From positions 28,742 to 92,741 of the forward strand of contig NZ_SCTW01000102.1 in assembly GCF_004322395.1 (NCBI RefSeq): a DNA stretch of 64,000 nt. Reading direction: 5' to 3'. Positions within the stretch are counted from its first letter, which is position 1, and each line of letters opens with the position of its first letter. The notes beneath the pieces are model-generated. The model saw only the letters and a program-made list of their open reading frames with translations. It did not search any database and was not told the DNA's origin. Made by a program: the position numbers and the translations under genes. Of the stretch, positions 42,522-52,021 are shown piece after piece. Source of the stretch: Methylobacter sp. GTDB lineage: Bacteria > Pseudomonadota > Gammaproteobacteria > Methylococcales > Methylomonadaceae.

Positions 42522-43703
42522 TTAGTAATTAATCATTCTTTGTTCTTTTTGATTATCAGGCAGATGCAGCGATATCAAAAAAGTGGTTATGAATACTAAT
42601 AAGCCTAGCATAAACATTGCAAGTACCGGGGTTACCTGATGCGCAGAGGCAAAAGTATAGCTGCCAACTGCAACCAGCATAGCAAGATTTTGAAAAAAAC
42701 CTTGCAAGGCCACGGCACTGCCGCTGCCGATGCTTTGCTGTCCCAATTCCTGTAAGGCGGCGTTCACAGGAACGATAAACATACCGCCCATCATGCCGAT
42801 AAAAAATAGGGTGAAACGGGCCGGCCAGATGCTCTCTGTCAGACTCAGTACAATCACAAAGGCAGCCATTAAATAAGCGGGTATTCTGGCACGGCGCAAA
42901 TGTTCCAGCGAAATCATCCGAGGCACCAAAGCCGATCCGGCTATAATGCCGATCGCAAGAAATAAGGTCAACTCAGCAATTTCGGTAGCGCTTTTAGCCA
43001 ACAATACCAGCGGCGCCCAAGCCACAATAATCACTCTTAAGGTTGCCGCGGCGGCCCAGAACAAGGAGCCTCCCAGAATAGCGAAGCGCGATCGCGGCGT
43101 AGTGAAAAACGAAGCCATTTGCCGCTGGAAAGCCATAATTCTCGAGCCCGGAATATGTTCATGCCTCAGCACGCGAACAGGTAGCGCTACAGTGATCAAA
43201 GCCGAGGCCGTAAAAATGATGATGGTTCCGGTTAGCGCCCAAGTTATCGAGTAATCCGCCACTCTGGCGCCTATAATCATGCCTAGCAAGATAGCCAAAA
43301 TGGTGGAGCCTTCAATCCAGCTGTTCGCTTTAACCAGAAATTCATGCCCTGCCAGCTCAGGCAGAATGCCGTATTTTGCCGGACTGTAAAGGGCAGCGCC
43401 AACACCAACTACGCAATAAGCAATCAACGGTTCCACATTAAACAATAATAATCCTGCACCTGCCGCTTTAATCAGGTTCGCAATAATCAGCACCCTGGAT
43501 TTCGGATGATTATCGGCAAATCCGCCCACCCATGGCGCAAGCAACACGAAAGCAACGAGAAACACGCTTTGTAAAGCCGGGACATACCAGCTAGGCAACT
43601 GCGCGGACTGCATCACCATAGCAATTACTGTGAACAAAATAGCGTTATCGGCGAATGCGGATAAGAATTGGGCGATCAGTAAGGGGTAGATTTGTTTATT
43701 CAT
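42522..43703 (-). CDS. lplT: Lysophospholipid transporter LplT (MFS)
   Basis: A 393-residue major-facilitator protein with twelve hydrophobic segments. LplT flips lysophosphatidylethanolamine inward across the inner membrane for reacylation by Aas. Family features are the N-terminal PLLIAQFLSAFADNAILFTVI, ALYSPAKYGILPEL and the mid-protein WIEGSTILAILLGMIIGA. In E. coli lplT lies directly upstream of aas; here the two are on the same strand, but a NYN-domain gene is inserted between them. The assignment is supported by both sequence and aas proximity. Confidence 0.92.
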   Translation of the reverse strand: MNKQIYPLLIAQFLSAFADNAILFTVIAMVMQSAQLPSWYVPALQSVFLVAFVLLAPWVGGFADNHPKSRVLIIANLIKAAGAGLLLFNVEPLIAYCVVGVGAALYSPAKYGILPELAGHEFLVKANSWIEGSTILAILLGMIIGARVADYSITWALTGTIIIFTASALITVALPVRVLRHEHIPGSRIMAFQRQMASFFTTPRSRFAILGGSLFWAAAATLRVIIVAWAPLVLLAKSATEIAELTLFLAIGIIAGSALVPRMISLEHLRRARIPAYLMAAFVIVLSLTESIWPARFTLFFIGMMGGMFIVPVNAALQELGQQSIGSGSAVALQGFFQNLAMLVAVGSYTFASAHQVTPVLAMFMLGLLVFITTFLISLHLPDNQKEQRMINY

Positions 43704-43736
43704 TATATGATGTTGAAGTAGATGAGGATTTAGCGT

Positions 43737-44531
43737 TCAACTTTTATTTTTTCTTTTATCTCTATAGAAAAGTTTGAAAGCATTAGTACCTTTCATAGCA
43801 ACTTTCTTCATTTCAAATAGTTCGGTTGTTTCTATAAGAGTTGATAATTTGGCATAACCAAAATTTCTGGAATCAAAATCAGGATGCTGTCTTTTGATCA
43901 ATGAACCGCAAACACCCAGTTCCGCCCATCCTTCTTCATTGCTACATTCATTGGCAGCATTGCGCAGCATATTCATCAGCTTGCTATTTTGGCAAAGCTG
44001 TTGTCTAGATAGCTGATTTTGTTTTTCTACTGCTTGTTTAGGTTCTTCTATTTTGAGCGGATCAGTTTTCTCCGTATCCGTATCCGTATCTAATGTTTTC
44101 AAAATATCTATATAGATGAAATCGTCACAAGCATTTCGAAAGGCAATTGGCGTTTTTCGTTCTCCAACGCCATATACATGAATGTGCGATTCCTTTAGTC
44201 GTGTTGCAAGCTTTGTAAAATCACTATCACTAGAAATTAATGCAAAAGCGTTGAATTTTTCTGAGTATAATAAATCCATTGCATCAATAATCATCGCTGC
44301 GTCAGAAGAGTTCTTTCCTGATGTGTAAGAAAATTGCTGGATAGGTTGGATCGCCAACTCATTCATCGGCGTTTTCCAGTTTTTTAACACTAGGCTACTC
44401 CAGTCGCCATAAGCTCTTTTAACGATCAGAGAACCGTATTTAGATAGCTCGGTAATTATGGCTACCAAAGCATCTTGCTGAGTGTTTTCAGCGTCAATCA
44501 AGACTGCAATTTTTTTCTCTGGATGAATCAT
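43737..44531 (-). CDS. NYN-domain nuclease-like protein with OST-HTH/LOTUS domain
   Basis: A 264-residue protein. The N-terminal NYN (PIN-like; LabA/DUF88) domain has the acidic residues expected of a metal-dependent RNase: VLIDAENTQ, SSDAAMIIDAMDLLY and LISSDSDFTKLATRL. A Glu/Lys-rich linker (about 150-185) leads to a C-terminal OST-HTH/LOTUS domain (about 190-255; AELGVCGSLIKRQHPDF, FGYAKLSTLIE), an RNA-binding winged fold. It probably cleaves or binds RNA. It separates lplT from aas, with 33- and 22-base gaps, which suggests co-transcription with phospholipid repair genes. Confidence 0.92.
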   Translation of the reverse strand: MIHPEKKIAVLIDAENTQQDALVAIITELSKYGSLIVKRAYGDWSSLVLKNWKTPMNELAIQPIQQFSYTSGKNSSDAAMIIDAMDLLYSEKFNAFALISSDSDFTKLATRLKESHIHVYGVGERKTPIAFRNACDDFIYIDILKTLDTDTDTEKTDPLKIEEPKQAVEKQNQLSRQQLCQNSKLMNMLRNAANECSNEEGWAELGVCGSLIKRQHPDFDSRNFGYAKLSTLIETTELFEMKKVAMKGTNAFKLFYRDKRKNKS

Positions 44532-44553
44532 TTATACGTCCTTGTATTTAACG

Positions 44554-46698
44554 CTAAGAAACTTTGCCGGCAACCAGCTCTGTAACCGCTATATAATTGG
44601 TTTTACCGGTCGCCATCACCGGGATCGCATCAACGATTAATATTTTCTTTGGCAGAAGGATATGAGCCACGCCTTTAGATGCCTCCGCCAAGTCATTAAT
44701 AGTCGCCTGCTTTTGCGTGGTGACCAAAATAACCTGCTCGCCTTTTTTGGGGTCCGGCAAGCTGATGACGGCGTGAAGCGCATCCGGCCAAACATTAGTC
44801 GCCATCTGCTCTACAGCGGTCAATGAGACCATTTCACCGCTGACTTTGGCAAAACGCTTGCTGCGGCCGCGTATGCTGATGAAGCCTTCGCTGTCGACAT
44901 GCACAATATCGCCGGTGTCGTACCAACCATCGCCATAAATCGACTTAGGCGGAACCAATTGGCCTGGGTTGTTGGCCAACAGGTAGCCCAACATGATATT
45001 GGGACCTTTGACGTGAAGCCTACCCGCCTCTTCTATTCCTTCGACCGGTTCCAGTTTGTATTCCATAGACGGCATAAACCGGCCTACGGTACCGGTTTTA
45101 TAATCCATCGGCGTATTGACCGAAGCGATAGGCGTGGTTTCTGTCGCGCCGTAACCTTCCAGTATGCGTATGCCGAATTTATCCATCCAAGTTTGACGGG
45201 TAGTTTCCTGCAACTTTTCCGCACCGGCGACCACATAACGCATATTGAAAAAATCATAAGCGTGGGCTTTTTTTGCGTAACCGGCTAAGAAGGTATTAGT
45301 GCCAAACATGATGGTCGCGTTGATTTCATAAGCGATTTCAGGAATGACCGCGTAATGCAAAGGAGTCGGATAAAAGAAAGTGGTCATGCCATGCAGGATC
45401 GGCAACATAGTGCCGACCGTAAAGCCGAAAGAATGAAACATCGGCAAAAAGTTAAGCACCACGTCCCTAGCATTAAAATTGATCCGCGCTTCCAATTGCT
45501 TAAGATTGGATAGGATATTGGCGTGGGACAACACGACTCCTTTCGGCGTGCCTTCAGAACCGGAAGTAAATAAAACTACCGCCGGACTATCGGGACTGTA
45601 TTGGGCATGTTTGTACCAGATATTAGCGGTCTTGCATTGCACCAGCGCCTGAAATTTGTCCCATGCCGACAGCTCCCCAGCCAAGTCTTCCAGATAAACA
45701 AGATTAACCTGTTCGGACAAATGATCGGCTTCGTCGGCTAAATTGCCAAGCTCGATAAAGCGGCGCGAAGTCAAAACGGTTTTGACTTCTGCTGTGTTAC
45801 AAGCGGAAACCATGCCGGCTGAGCCGGTTGAATAATTCAACATGGCCGGCACCCGGCCATAAAGCTGCAAGCCCAGAACGACCGATAACGTTTTGGTCGA
45901 ATTAGGCAAAAAAACGCCGACATGCTCCCCCTCTACTGTAATTTTCTTTAAAGCGTTGCCTATCGCAATGCTACGGGTAATTAAATTGTCATAGGCTAGC
46001 GGAATGCGCTCCAGGTCGGTGGCAACAGTATGTTTGCCGCCGTGTATTTTTCGCGCTTCAAGCAAACTGGCGAAAATAGTCTGCCGGCAATGGCTGGTCG
46101 CGAACATCATCTCAGTCATAATATCGGCCAAAATATGTCCGCTGTATTTCCGGCGGTTTTTGCCGGTTAATCCTTGAGGAGGGGAAACGAACGTATGAGG
46201 TAAAATCTGGATAGTAATTTTCGGAAATAAACGCAAGCGGACGATATTGCGCAATCTGGAAAAATGCGTGTATTCGGCACCCTCAATCCGTACAGGCAAT
46301 ATGGCTGCTTCGGATTTGTCGGCGACCATGCCGGTGCCGTCGTAGATTTTCATTAACGAACCGGTTACGGTAATTCTGCCTTCAGGAAAAATAACGGTGT
46401 GGGTGTCTTGCTGCAAATGATGAATCAAATCCTTCAGTGATAAAGGATGGGTCGGATCCATCGGAAACACGCGGGATAACCTTAAAAAAGGCTTCAACCA
46501 CCAGCGTTCGGAAACCTGGGTATTGATCGCGAAAGTGACGTTATTAGGTAAAAATACGCCCAGTAATAACGGATCCAGAAAGGACGTGTGATTGGATATA
46601 ATCAGGACTCGGTTTCCGGCTTTCTTATAATTGTCCAGCCCTCTGATTTCAACCTTATAAATTAAGGCCAGCAACCAGCGTAAAATTTTTTTCAACAT
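44554..46698 (-). CDS. aas: Bifunctional acyltransferase / acyl-ACP synthetase Aas
   Basis: A 714-residue protein that reacylates lysophosphatidylethanolamine. The N-terminal PlsC-type domain has NHTSFLD (HX4D block) and FPEGR. The C-terminal AMP-forming domain has the nucleotide loop LFTSGSEGTPKGVVLSH, GYGATETTP and YDTGDIVHVDSEGFISIRGR. The start is taken at 46698 because a strong AGGAGG lies seven bases upstream; the frame reaches back to 46755, but that start has no such site. The E. coli protein is 719 residues. It sits with lplT and a NYN-LOTUS gene in what looks like one operon. Confidence 0.95.
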   Translation of the reverse strand: MLKKILRWLLALIYKVEIRGLDNYKKAGNRVLIISNHTSFLDPLLLGVFLPNNVTFAINTQVSERWWLKPFLRLSRVFPMDPTHPLSLKDLIHHLQQDTHTVIFPEGRITVTGSLMKIYDGTGMVADKSEAAILPVRIEGAEYTHFSRLRNIVRLRLFPKITIQILPHTFVSPPQGLTGKNRRKYSGHILADIMTEMMFATSHCRQTIFASLLEARKIHGGKHTVATDLERIPLAYDNLITRSIAIGNALKKITVEGEHVGVFLPNSTKTLSVVLGLQLYGRVPAMLNYSTGSAGMVSACNTAEVKTVLTSRRFIELGNLADEADHLSEQVNLVYLEDLAGELSAWDKFQALVQCKTANIWYKHAQYSPDSPAVVLFTSGSEGTPKGVVLSHANILSNLKQLEARINFNARDVVLNFLPMFHSFGFTVGTMLPILHGMTTFFYPTPLHYAVIPEIAYEINATIMFGTNTFLAGYAKKAHAYDFFNMRYVVAGAEKLQETTRQTWMDKFGIRILEGYGATETTPIASVNTPMDYKTGTVGRFMPSMEYKLEPVEGIEEAGRLHVKGPNIMLGYLLANNPGQLVPPKSIYGDGWYDTGDIVHVDSEGFISIRGRSKRFAKVSGEMVSLTAVEQMATNVWPDALHAVISLPDPKKGEQVILVTTQKQATINDLAEASKGVAHILLPKKILIVDAIPVMATGKTNYIAVTELVAGKVS

Positions 46699-46973
46699 TA
46701 AATTTCCTCCTCGCTTCAATTTTAGCAGATGTTTCATTTTACTTAGAATATTCATGGTTACTGGAGCACATTGAGACTCGGAATTTAATTCCGTCTATGG
46801 GGAAATTTGGCGAGGCATGGTCAATTTAAAAAGACTATATAATTTAATATTTTGCGATATGATGTGATGCAAATCATTCCCAGCCTTGAATGAAAAGTAA
46901 TCCATGTCTCGTTCGTGGCGGACCAAGTTAAGGTTTTTTTCTTGCTATCTAAGCTCTATGGATTACCGGCTTC

Positions 46974-47468
46974 CTATCGGGAATTAATCAAACTGGGAAA
47001 ATATTGGTTAAAGATTGAGTTCGGATTATAAAAATTGCCGTAAATCCCGTAAGGATTAGCTACATTGCCGGAGCTGTATGGAATATTGGCATTATAAGGG
47101 TCATTGATTGAACCTGGAGCGTAAGGGTTAGTGTAGATTCTGTATCGATTCGGTGTGCTGTACGGGGTATATGGACTACCGCCACCATGCGGAATGCGGG
47201 CTGGATATGAAGAGTATGGATGTTTGTGATGTCCATGGAAATTCAATACGGAATCCGGAGCATATGGATTATTGTTAAAGCGGTCGCGGTAATGATTGTT
47301 ACGGAACTGGGGCGCGTTTATCGGAGAAGGGTTAACAGCCGGGTTCGTATTGCGGAGACCGCCGTAGACTCCATAAGGATTTGAGCTATAACTGCCCCGG
47401 TGCCCGTGACCCCACGCAACGCCCGACATTAACATAAAGGCCGACACAACATAACACTGACACTTCAT
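46974..47468 (-). CDS. Secreted Asn/Pro/Tyr/Gly-rich protein with NPY repeats
   Basis: A 164-residue protein with a signal peptide (MKCQCYVVSAFMLMSGVAWG), then a low-complexity mature part. The tripeptide NPY or a close variant recurs (SNPYGVYG, NNPYAPDS, TNPYAPGS, NDPYNANI, ANPYGIYG), spaced irregularly, with many Asn, Tyr, Gly and His but little hydrophobic content. The start is set by GGGGGA four bases before the ATG at 47468; a TTG at 47483 is unlikely. I recognise no family. It may be an exported structural or matrix protein, or metal-binding through His. It is probably transcribed alone. Confidence 0.75.
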   Translation of the reverse strand: MKCQCYVVSAFMLMSGVAWGHGHRGSYSSNPYGVYGGLRNTNPAVNPSPINAPQFRNNHYRDRFNNNPYAPDSVLNFHGHHKHPYSSYPARIPHGGGSPYTPYSTPNRYRIYTNPYAPGSINDPYNANIPYSSGNVANPYGIYGNFYNPNSIFNQYFPSLINSR

Positions 47469-47538
47469 AACGTCCCCCTTCAATTTTCAAGTGACGCAAA
47501 CCCAGTTTAATTCAGGATAGCCGATCAATTGCCTTGGC

Positions 47539-47997
47539 TCATTTTTCCTTAAGTTTCTCTAATAATCGTAGCGTCAAAGCATCCCGCTCGCCATTAAAAT
47601 ATTTATCAAGAACGCGATCAAACACAGAACATGAAGCCGCCACATAGGCAAACAGTGTCATCGAAGATTTAAGCTTTAGATTATCGGGATAACCAAAAAT
47701 GTCTGAAACCGATCGGCCTTCAATGCTAAAAACCGCTTCTGCGCATTCCAGCAGCCTTTTTCCGAGTATAGGATTATTCAGGTATTGCCGAGCCTCTTCT
47801 ATGCTTTTAATGGCATAGTGTTTTGACGTTGAACTGTGCCCCAAGCCATCAATTTGCGGGAATATATACCACATCCAATGCGTTCGTTTCCGGCCGTTTC
47901 TTAACTCTGCGAGGACATTGTCATAGATATTTTGCTGCGCATCCATGAAACGGCTCAAGTCGACCGGATGACCGGCGGTGTCGCTTGCGTCTATCAT
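47539..47997 (-). CDS. DUF1810 family protein
   Basis: A 152-residue protein matching the DUF1810 pattern: DLSRFMDAQQNIYDNVLAEL, the signature RKRTHWMWYIFPQIDGLG, SKHYAIKSIEEARQYLNNP and FGYPDNLKLKSSMTLFA. A strong ribosome site (AAGGAG, six bases from the ATG) supports the start. Members are widely distributed small cytoplasmic proteins, sometimes mis-annotated as calpastatin; the activity is unknown to me. Confidence 0.9.
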   Translation of the reverse strand: MIDASDTAGHPVDLSRFMDAQQNIYDNVLAELRNGRKRTHWMWYIFPQIDGLGHSSTSKHYAIKSIEEARQYLNNPILGKRLLECAEAVFSIEGRSVSDIFGYPDNLKLKSSMTLFAYVAASCSVFDRVLDKYFNGERDALTLRLLEKLKEK

Positions 47998-48191
47998 GCT
48001 TGGCTCCTTGTTGTTCTAACCAACTGGCTATATCCCAGTTCCAGAACGCTGATATGCCCCAAGCCGAACGAAGCATGTGCCCTCCGTCCGGAACATTTTG
48101 TATTGGTTACCTGCAACCAATTTGCTTAGGCGGTGCTGAAAAATGCAAAATCCGCCCCGCTGGTAAATCCCTGCTGCCAGCACCCATTAAC

Positions 48192-48767
48192 TCAGGAATG
48201 CCTGTAATACAATGACATCACTGTTTTGACGTAATTTTGGGTTTCTGGATACGGGGGAATGGAGTTGTTGTATCTCATCACTGCACCTTCACCGGCATTA
48301 TAAGCTGCAACTGCCAAGTTCAAATTTGAATCGAACATTCTAAGTAGGTCTTTCAAATAATGAGTGCCGCCGTCGATATTCTGGACGGGATCATTCCTGT
48401 TAATAACACCATAGCGTCTTGCGGTATCGGGCATTAATTGCATTAAGCCGACGGCTCCGGCTGAGGATATTGCGCTTGCATCGTAAGCGGATTCGGCCTG
48501 AATAACGGCGTGTAGCAGTCTGACATCCACTTGGTGCCGGTTGGCCGCCTCAGCGATAAGATCGGCAAATCTTTTTTTGTTGACGCCGACAAAAGGCAGG
48601 GCGGCGGCATAATTTATTGGTCGTGTCCGTATGATACGTTTGTACAGGCTATTTTTAGGTTTATCGGTATAGTAGGTGCGGCCGTTAGTATCGATAAATT
48701 TATAGATGTCGGCCAACACTTCGTTTGCGATCAATAAACCGGTTAAAATAACGGCAATTCTCATCAT
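48192..48767 (-). CDS. Lytic transglycosylase (SLT) with DUF4124-like N-terminus
   Basis: A 191-residue exported protein. A signal peptide (MMRIAVILTGLLIANEVLA) is followed by a DUF4124-type strand (IYKFIDTNGRTYYTDKP). Then comes a compact SLT/GH23 domain with catalytic Glu in VIQAESAYDASAISSAGAVG, LMQLMPDTARRYGV and AVAAYNAGEGAV. It should cleave the glycan strands of peptidoglycan in the periplasm, probably during growth or machine insertion. It lies ten bases downstream of purT, so probably in the mutS-like/purT operon. An ATG three bases inside the annotated start is an alternative. Confidence 0.92.
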   Translation of the reverse strand: MMRIAVILTGLLIANEVLADIYKFIDTNGRTYYTDKPKNSLYKRIIRTRPINYAAALPFVGVNKKRFADLIAEAANRHQVDVRLLHAVIQAESAYDASAISSAGAVGLMQLMPDTARRYGVINRNDPVQNIDGGTHYLKDLLRMFDSNLNLAVAAYNAGEGAVMRYNNSIPPYPETQNYVKTVMSLYYRHS

Positions 48768-48777
48768 ATATTCTTCC

Positions 48778-49980
48778 CTATCGGTCAGGTTTAATAACGA
48801 TCATAGTTGCGGCTTTGACCGCTCTGATTCTGGCTTCATCGACAGTTTCAGCGGTAGCTAATGCAACACCCATGCGCCTGTTGGTAAAAGCTTCAGGCTT
48901 GCCAAATAATCTGACTTCACTGGCCGGGACGCTAAGCGCCTTATCCAGCCCTTCGTAAATCACACCTTGTGCATCCAGTCCGCCTAATATTACGGCACTG
49001 GCTCCTGTGCTTTGCATACCGGTATTGACGGGCAAGCCTAGAATGGCTCGGGCATGCAATTCAAATTCGTTTTGTTTTTGGGTGACCATAGTCACCATAC
49101 CGGTGTCATGCGGTCTAGGGCTGACTTCGCTAAACCAGACGCTGTCGCCCTTGATAAACAGCTCAACGCCGAACAGGCCGAGCCCGGCGATCTCATTGGT
49201 TATTTTAAAAGCAATGTCTTGCGACGCTTTTATCGCGGCGGAACTCATGGCTTGCGGTTGCCAACTCTCTCGATAATCGCCGCTTTCCTGCACATGGCCT
49301 ATCGGAGCGCAAAAGTGCGTTTCGACTTCGCCTTGCTGATTTAAGGCTCGCACCGTCAGCAGGGTGATTTCAAAATCAAAGTCTATTTTTGCTTCGACAA
49401 TGACTTTGCCGGTATCCACCCGGCCGCTGGATTTGGCGTAATCCCAGGCTGCCTTAAGTTGATCGGCATTTTTAACCATTGACTGGCCTTTGCCGGATGA
49501 CGACATGGTCGGCTTAACAAAGCATGGATAACCGATGCCGCTATCAACCGCTGCCTGCAGTTCATCAAAACTTTCTGCAAATGCGTAGTCCGAAGTGGGG
49601 ATTTTTAGCTGCTCGGCGGCCAGAGTCCTGATGCCTTCCCGGTTCATCGTTAACTGAATCGCTCGGGCGTTAGGTACAACTATACACCCATCCTCAGACT
49701 CAATGTCAAGCAGTGCTTGAGTCGCGATTGCTTCAATTTCAGGGATAATAAAGTCCGGCTGTTCCAGCGCAATCAGTTTTTTGACCGCGTCGGTGTCGGT
49801 CATGTCGATCACATGGCTGCGATGGGCCACATGTTGTGCCGGTGCATTCGGATAGCGATCTACGGCAATCACTTCCACGCCGTAGCGTTGCAGTGCAATA
49901 GCCAGCTCCTTGCCCAGCTCGCCGCTGCCGAGCAACAAGGCTTTAGTTGCGCTGTTTGATAATGCGGTGCCTATTTTCAT
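48778..49980 (-). CDS. purT: Formate-dependent phosphoribosylglycinamide formyltransferase PurT
   Basis: A 400-residue ATP-grasp enzyme that uses formate and ATP to formylate GAR in purine synthesis. Features are [20 protein letters not shown] at the N-terminus, [17 protein letters not shown] in the ATP-grasp lid, [20 protein letters not shown] and [11 protein letters not shown]. The gene is translationally coupled to the upstream MutS-like gene by a four-base ATGA overlap. In a C1-using organism formate is plentiful, so this enzyme would tie C1 metabolism to nucleotide supply. Confidence 0.96.
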   Translation of the reverse strand: MKIGTALSNSATKALLLGSGELGKELAIALQRYGVEVIAVDRYPNAPAQHVAHRSHVIDMTDTDAVKKLIALEQPDFIIPEIEAIATQALLDIESEDGCIVVPNARAIQLTMNREGIRTLAAEQLKIPTSDYAFAESFDELQAAVDSGIGYPCFVKPTMSSSGKGQSMVKNADQLKAAWDYAKSSGRVDTGKVIVEAKIDFDFEITLLTVRALNQQGEVETHFCAPIGHVQESGDYRESWQPQAMSSAAIKASQDIAFKITNEIAGLGLFGVELFIKGDSVWFSEVSPRPHDTGMVTMVTQKQNEFELHARAILGLPVNTGMQSTGASAVILGGLDAQGVIYEGLDKALSVPASEVRLFGKPEAFTNRRMGVALATAETVDEARIRAVKAATMIVIKPDR

Positions 49981-51575
49981 TGTGAATCTGCCAGATAGTT
50001 ATCTATGTCTTCTTTGGAAAAACCGATTTTTTTCGCTACGCGATCGGCATGGCTGACCCGGGAAATGCCTGGAACCAGTTTGTAGGTCGGCGCGTCATTG
50101 GCAAATTCGACTTGTCTCGGCAAACCGATGCCCTGAGCGACAAAATGATCGACCAGTTGATGATTGTGGGTGATTAAAATGGTGCTGTTGCCTTTCCGGT
50201 AAAAGCCGTTAAGCACATTCGAGGACGATTCCATTTTTTCTTCAAAGGTCGTGCCTTCGGATAATTCGTCCAGTACCACCAGGCTTTTCGCGGTTGCGGC
50301 CAGAAAAACCTCCTTGGTTCGTTTCAATTCGGTACCGAAACGGCCTTCACCGTCATCCAGATGGCTAATTTCCGGCGCTTGGTAAAAGATTCGGTCAGCG
50401 ACGGTCAGGATCGCCGATTTAGCAGGAACATAGCAGCCGATTTGAACAAGCAGCTGGATTTGGGTAACGGTTTTGCAAAAAGCCGTTTTGCCGCCGCTGT
50501 TCGGGCCAGTGATCAATACCAGTTTGTCATCGTCCAACACAAAATCGTTGCCGACATAATCCGGGTTTTGTTTGCCTAAAACCGGGTTTCTGGCGTCGGT
50601 CAAGTTTATACGGTGATGAGGCGCGTCAACCAATTCAGGCAGTACTTTATTCCCGCCGAATGCCTCGGAAAACTTGATAAACGACAGTAATTCATCGAGT
50701 TGACCCAGCGCATCCAAAGTTTCAGCGACTGCCGGGGATTTTTTGAACTCGTTTCTTAACGGGATAATGCAGCTGTCCCGGTCAAAGCCGCCGACGATCG
50801 GGTAATAAACCAGTAAAAAAGGCACAAAAAAAATGGTCGCGGTCGGGATAGCCTCAACTGAAACCTCAAACATATCGGTTGGGAAAAAATGCGCCAATGC
50901 CCAGAAGAAGCCGAAAAACAGGCTGATCAGCAATGGTTTAAATAGTCGAGGTCTAAAGATAACCGCAGGTGAGAAAGAGCCCTTCCGTTGCTCTTGGCAC
51001 TGAATATTGTTTTCAGTGATATAAACAGGCCCTTGCATCAGCGAATAGGGCCGCGATTCGGCAAAGGCTTTAATTTTGTCGAGAATAGTTTTCAGATAAG
51101 CGCTTTGCGGAGTTTCAACAGATTGAATCTGATCAACCAATTCCAACATAAAACGGATGCCGCGTTTATATTGCAGATAGCCGTAGCCTTCGATTTCATG
51201 CTCTTCCCTGGCCGTGCCGAATGAGCCCAGGAATTCGCCGAATAGCAGTAGATAGAAGTTTTTTTCATTCGGCACCGACTGTTCTACGATTTGCTCAAGC
51301 TGTTCTTTAAGTGCCGGATTATTGCGGAGCTCTTCAACGGCTTGCTGTTTTGTCTTAATCGCATCCAGCGTATTTAGCGGCTGGGCTAAAGATCGAAATA
51401 ACACCGCCTGTCCGGCAATCGTCGAGGCATGATTTACGGCGTCGAACAGCTCATCGACTTCAATGGTATTGAAAGTTCTTTCGTCAATAACGCCGTCGCC
51501 GGTTTCCAAAGCTTTGCTGACTTTGATGGTCGGCCAGCTGCTGTCTTGCCAGTTTTGTAATAGCGTATTTTTCAT
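49977..51575 (-). CDS. Membrane-anchored MutS-family ATPase
   Basis: A 532-residue MutS-like protein. The N-terminal half resembles the MutS core/lever ([30 protein letters not shown]). It is interrupted by two hydrophobic segments at about residues 210-265 ([36 protein letters not shown]). The C-terminal ABC-type domain has Walker A GPNSGGKT, a [19 protein letters not shown]alker B and the TTFEE and THNHQL motifs. It lacks the mismatch-recognition domain I of MutS, so it is not classical MutS. The role is unknown; a DNA or membrane remodelling function is only a guess. It overlaps purT. Confidence 0.88.
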   Translation of the reverse strand: MKNTLLQNWQDSSWPTIKVSKALETGDGVIDERTFNTIEVDELFDAVNHASTIAGQAVLFRSLAQPLNTLDAIKTKQQAVEELRNNPALKEQLEQIVEQSVPNEKNFYLLLFGEFLGSFGTAREEHEIEGYGYLQYKRGIRFMLELVDQIQSVETPQSAYLKTILDKIKAFAESRPYSLMQGPVYITENNIQCQEQRKGSFSPAVIFRPRLFKPLLISLFFGFFWALAHFFPTDMFEVSVEAIPTATIFFVPFLLVYYPIVGGFDRDSCIIPLRNEFKKSPAVAETLDALGQLDELLSFIKFSEAFGGNKVLPELVDAPHHRINLTDARNPVLGKQNPDYVGNDFVLDDDKLVLITGPNSGGKTAFCKTVTQIQLLVQIGCYVPAKSAILTVADRIFYQAPEISHLDDGEGRFGTELKRTKEVFLAATAKSLVVLDELSEGTTFEEKMESSSNVLNGFYRKGNSTILITHNHQLVDHFVAQGIGLPRQVEFANDAPTYKLVPGISRVSHADRVAKKIGFSKEDIDNYLADSQ

Positions 51576-52021
51576 ATTTTTAGCCTTTTTTATTTATTAG
51601 CGGGTTAGGCCATTTTTGTTCGTTTAGGAACATGCATGAATAATTGGAGCAAGTTTTATTTTTAGACCATGAAGAACATGAAAGGCATGAAGGATTTAAG
51701 TCTTCACGTCCTTTATGCTCTTCGTGGTAAGAGCTTAAATTAATTTATGTATTTTCCTTAGTGTGTTATGGGGCTGTTTTTTTTGCCCGCCATATTCATA
51801 TCAACTCAAGCTAAGCATTACACGATTTATCATAAAAACTGGAGTTTAAAAATATGTTTTTTAACTTAGCTGTTCGCCGTATAACGGGAGTGCAAGCTCT
51901 GCTTGCCCGCTGGCAACTATCGAATAATTTGCAGACACCAAAATAGGCGCTTTAGGCGAAGCCTGCTCTCCATTTTTAAGCGGCTTCACTAAAAAAATCA
52001 TACTTACTTTGGGTGTCCGGT
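51576..52021. other. Intergenic region with palindromic repeat
   Basis: 446 bases between the MutS-like gene and the convergent-side end of hemH (both on the minus strand). The palindrome at 51666-51728 lies here, and a smaller hairpin (GCAAGCTCTGCTTGC, around 51890-51910) further on. No coding sequence or RNA gene is evident. Confidence 0.5.
51666..51728. repeat. Dispersed palindromic repeat (CACGAAG family), copy 3
   Basis: Inverted arms of 27 bases (51666-51692 and 51702-51728) with six mismatches, several of them G-U in RNA. The core ATGAAG/ACGAAG motifs match those of the two other copies at 20828 and 35273, with more divergence. Confidence 0.6.
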
